Below, piece after piece: positions 63,059 to 64,000 of a stretch of DNA of 64,000 nt. The DNA is from Andreprevotia chitinilytica DSM 18519 (GTDB lineage Bacteria; Pseudomonadota; Gammaproteobacteria; Burkholderiales; Chitinibacteraceae): assembly GCF_000711875.1 (NCBI RefSeq), contig NZ_JONM01000001.1:1-64000 (forward strand), given 5' to 3'. A program made the position numbers and the translations under genes. The notes under the pieces were generated by a model, which made no database searches, was not told the origin of the DNA, and saw nothing but the letters and a program-made list of their open reading frames with translations. Position 1 is the first letter of the stretch, and every line of letters begins with the position of its first letter.

Positions 63059-63541
63059 CTACTGAGATACTTCTTGGCCTGCCGGCGGTTCGGCATCCGC
63101 AGCCGCTAACTCCACCATCACTTGCAGCCAGCCCGCTTCGGCTGCCGGCCCTGCCTTATCCAGTACGGTACGCAGCAGCTTGGCTTGGCTCGCTGTGAGT
63201 TCAGCTTCCAATGCTGCGCCGGCTTGAGTGAGCCGCAGCCGCTTTACCCGCTTGTCCTCGTCGCAAGATACGGCCTCGATCAAACCCACCTGTTGTAGCT
63301 CGCGCAAAGGGCCGTTGAGCGCTTGTTTGCTCACGCGCAGCCGCGCCAGTAATTCGCCGATGGCGGCATCGGGTTGCTGGCCGACAAAATAGAGGATTCG
63401 GTGATGCACCCGGCCGAGACCGCGTTCGGCCAGCAAGGCATCGGGCTTGGCGGTGAAGGCGCGGTAGCCGTAGAACAGCAGTTCGATGGCTTGCGCTTCA
63501 GTCGGTTGATCAGCGGGATTTGGGTAATTTTGGTCAAGCAT
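63059..63541 (-). CDS. MarR-family transcriptional regulator
   Basis: This 160-residue regulator has the MarR winged helix: HHRILYFVGQQPDAAIGELLARLRVSK, then QALNGPLRELQQVGLIEAVSC followed by the wing (EDKRVKRLRLTQAGAAL). The C-terminus is long and Ala-rich. It is divergent from the aminotransferase gene at 63736 with AT-rich DNA and a palindrome between them, so it may regulate that gene and itself. Confidence 0.9.
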   Translation of the reverse strand: MLDQNYPNPADQPTEAQAIELLFYGYRAFTAKPDALLAERGLGRVHHRILYFVGQQPDAAIGELLARLRVSKQALNGPLRELQQVGLIEAVSCDEDKRVKRLRLTQAGAALEAELTASQAKLLRTVLDKAGPAAEAGWLQVMVELAAADAEPPAGQEVSQ

Positions 63542-63572
63542 ATTGACTTTGTTTTGCCTTGCTCGGAATATT

Positions 63573-63589
63573 GGTCAATATACATGACC
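63573..63589. promoter_or_regulatory. Candidate MarR-type operator
   Basis: GGTCA-N7-TGACC is an inverted repeat in the divergent region between the MarR gene and the aminotransferase. An overlapping ATATTG-GT-CAATAT palindrome precedes it, and ATATTGAC recurs at 63540-63547 near the MarR start. Confidence 0.5.
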
Positions 63590-63735
63590 TAATTGCATTT
63601 CACCTGCGTTCGGGTCGTTGAGTGCCGCGCCCATCCGCGTAAGGTAGATCAGCGACATCGGCGGCACGCACAACGTGAGCAGGAATTTTTGGCCTTGGCG
63701 CTTGCCAATGGCTGTTCACGTTCAAGGAGTTTCCC

Positions 63736-64000
63736 ATGCTGGCCCGCCGCATCGACCGCCTCACCTCGTCGCTGGTTCGCGACATCCTCGCCGCAGCCAC
63801 GCGGCCCGACATGATCTCGTTTGCTGGCGGCCTGCCGGCCGAAGAAGCCTTGTATCAACCCAGCCTGCCGGACGGCAAGCTGCCGGATATCTGGCAATAC
63901 GGCCAAACCGAGGGCGAGCCGCGCTTGCGTGAGCTGGTCGCTGCACATGGTCGATCACTGGGCCTCGATTGCACTGCGGCGCAGGTGTTGATCGTTAATG
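63736..64000 (+). CDS. PLP-dependent aminotransferase, N-terminus (cut by window edge)
   Basis: The frame starts at ATG 63736 behind AAGGAG (63724-63729) and runs off the right edge with 88 residues. MLARRIDRLTSSLVRDILAA, then MISFAGGLPAEEALYQ and the later WQYGQTEGEPRLRELVA, fit the class I/II aminotransferases related to 2-aminoadipate transaminase and MocR-type proteins without the N-terminal DNA-binding domain. The active-site Lys is outside the window. Divergent from the MarR gene. Confidence 0.85.
   Translation, partial: MLARRIDRLTSSLVRDILAAATRPDMISFAGGLPAEEALYQPSLPDGKLPDIWQYGQTEGEPRLRELVAAHGRSLGLDCTAAQVLIVN

Overview
The window is a continuous stretch of a chromosome that looks betaproteobacterial. 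The evidence is gene order and marker genes: the rpoE-rseA-rseB-degP-glutaredoxin-lepA-lepB-DUF4845-rnc-era-recO run, minCDE, darP/pmbA divergence, and an HslV-like 'betaproteobacterial proteasome homologue'. A GH8 polysaccharidase with a C-terminal CBM5/12-type chitin/cellulose-binding module would suit the Neisseriales/Chitinibacteraceae side of the class, but that placement is inference. Base composition is moderately high GC. No rRNA, tRNA or CRISPR array was seen.

Layout. 1-1.8 kb is accessory DNA: the N-terminus of an IS110-type transposase with a structured upstream region that looks like a bridge RNA, REP-like hairpins, a C4-type antisense RNA fold ahead of a small gene, and a higBA toxin-antitoxin pair. 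1.9-3.5 kb holds the secreted GH8 enzyme. 3.9-6.5 kb (minus) has rsgA, phhB and an M48 protease; 6.6-10 kb (plus) has orn, pncC, the proteasome homologue, a YhcH-type protein and hslO. 10-16 kb has metabolic genes (enoyl-CoA hydratase, dienelactone-hydrolase-like protein, hexose-6-phosphate epimerase, ubiD), a DUF1992 gene and a lone cheR. 16.3-17.1 kb, after an AT-rich leader, encodes a 240-residue protein resembling the N-terminal half of actin, the most unusual protein in the window. 17.2-21.9 kb has a DJ-1 protein, lysA, an HxlR regulator divergent from a CPVC mini-thioredoxin, a secreted unknown protein and an ArgP-like regulator.

22.2-31.2 kb is a drug-efflux block: an RND tripartite pump (outer membrane lipoprotein, permease, adaptor), a divergent AraC-type regulator and an MFS DHA2 exporter. 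The regulator's upstream region has 21-bp-phased repeats. 31.3-38.7 kb (minus) has glnD, map, minE-minD-minC and two tandem copies of the PEP-synthase regulator ppsR, divergent from ppsA (39-41.4 kb). argD and a FecR-domain secreted protein follow. 44-55.8 kb has nadB divergent from the sigma-E envelope stress operon and the lepA-to-recO housekeeping run. 56-58 kb has a STAS-like protein and a large unrecognised protein. 58.2-60.7 kb (minus) has an esterase, mog, a HAD phosphatase and darP. 61-64 kb has pmbA, alkA, a MarR regulator and the start of a PLP-dependent aminotransferase cut by the window edge.

Functional links: ppsR controls PpsA by phosphorylation; RseA and RseB restrain RpoE, and DegP deals with misfolded envelope protein; MinC/D/E place the septum; the AraC regulator probably controls the neighbouring pump; the HigA antitoxin probably binds the palindrome just upstream of higB. 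Intergenic DNA carries several mobile or repeat relics: a 263-bp MITE with 22-bp perfect terminal repeats and a TAA duplication, two other palindromic MITE-like elements, and a Pseudomonas-type REP pair.
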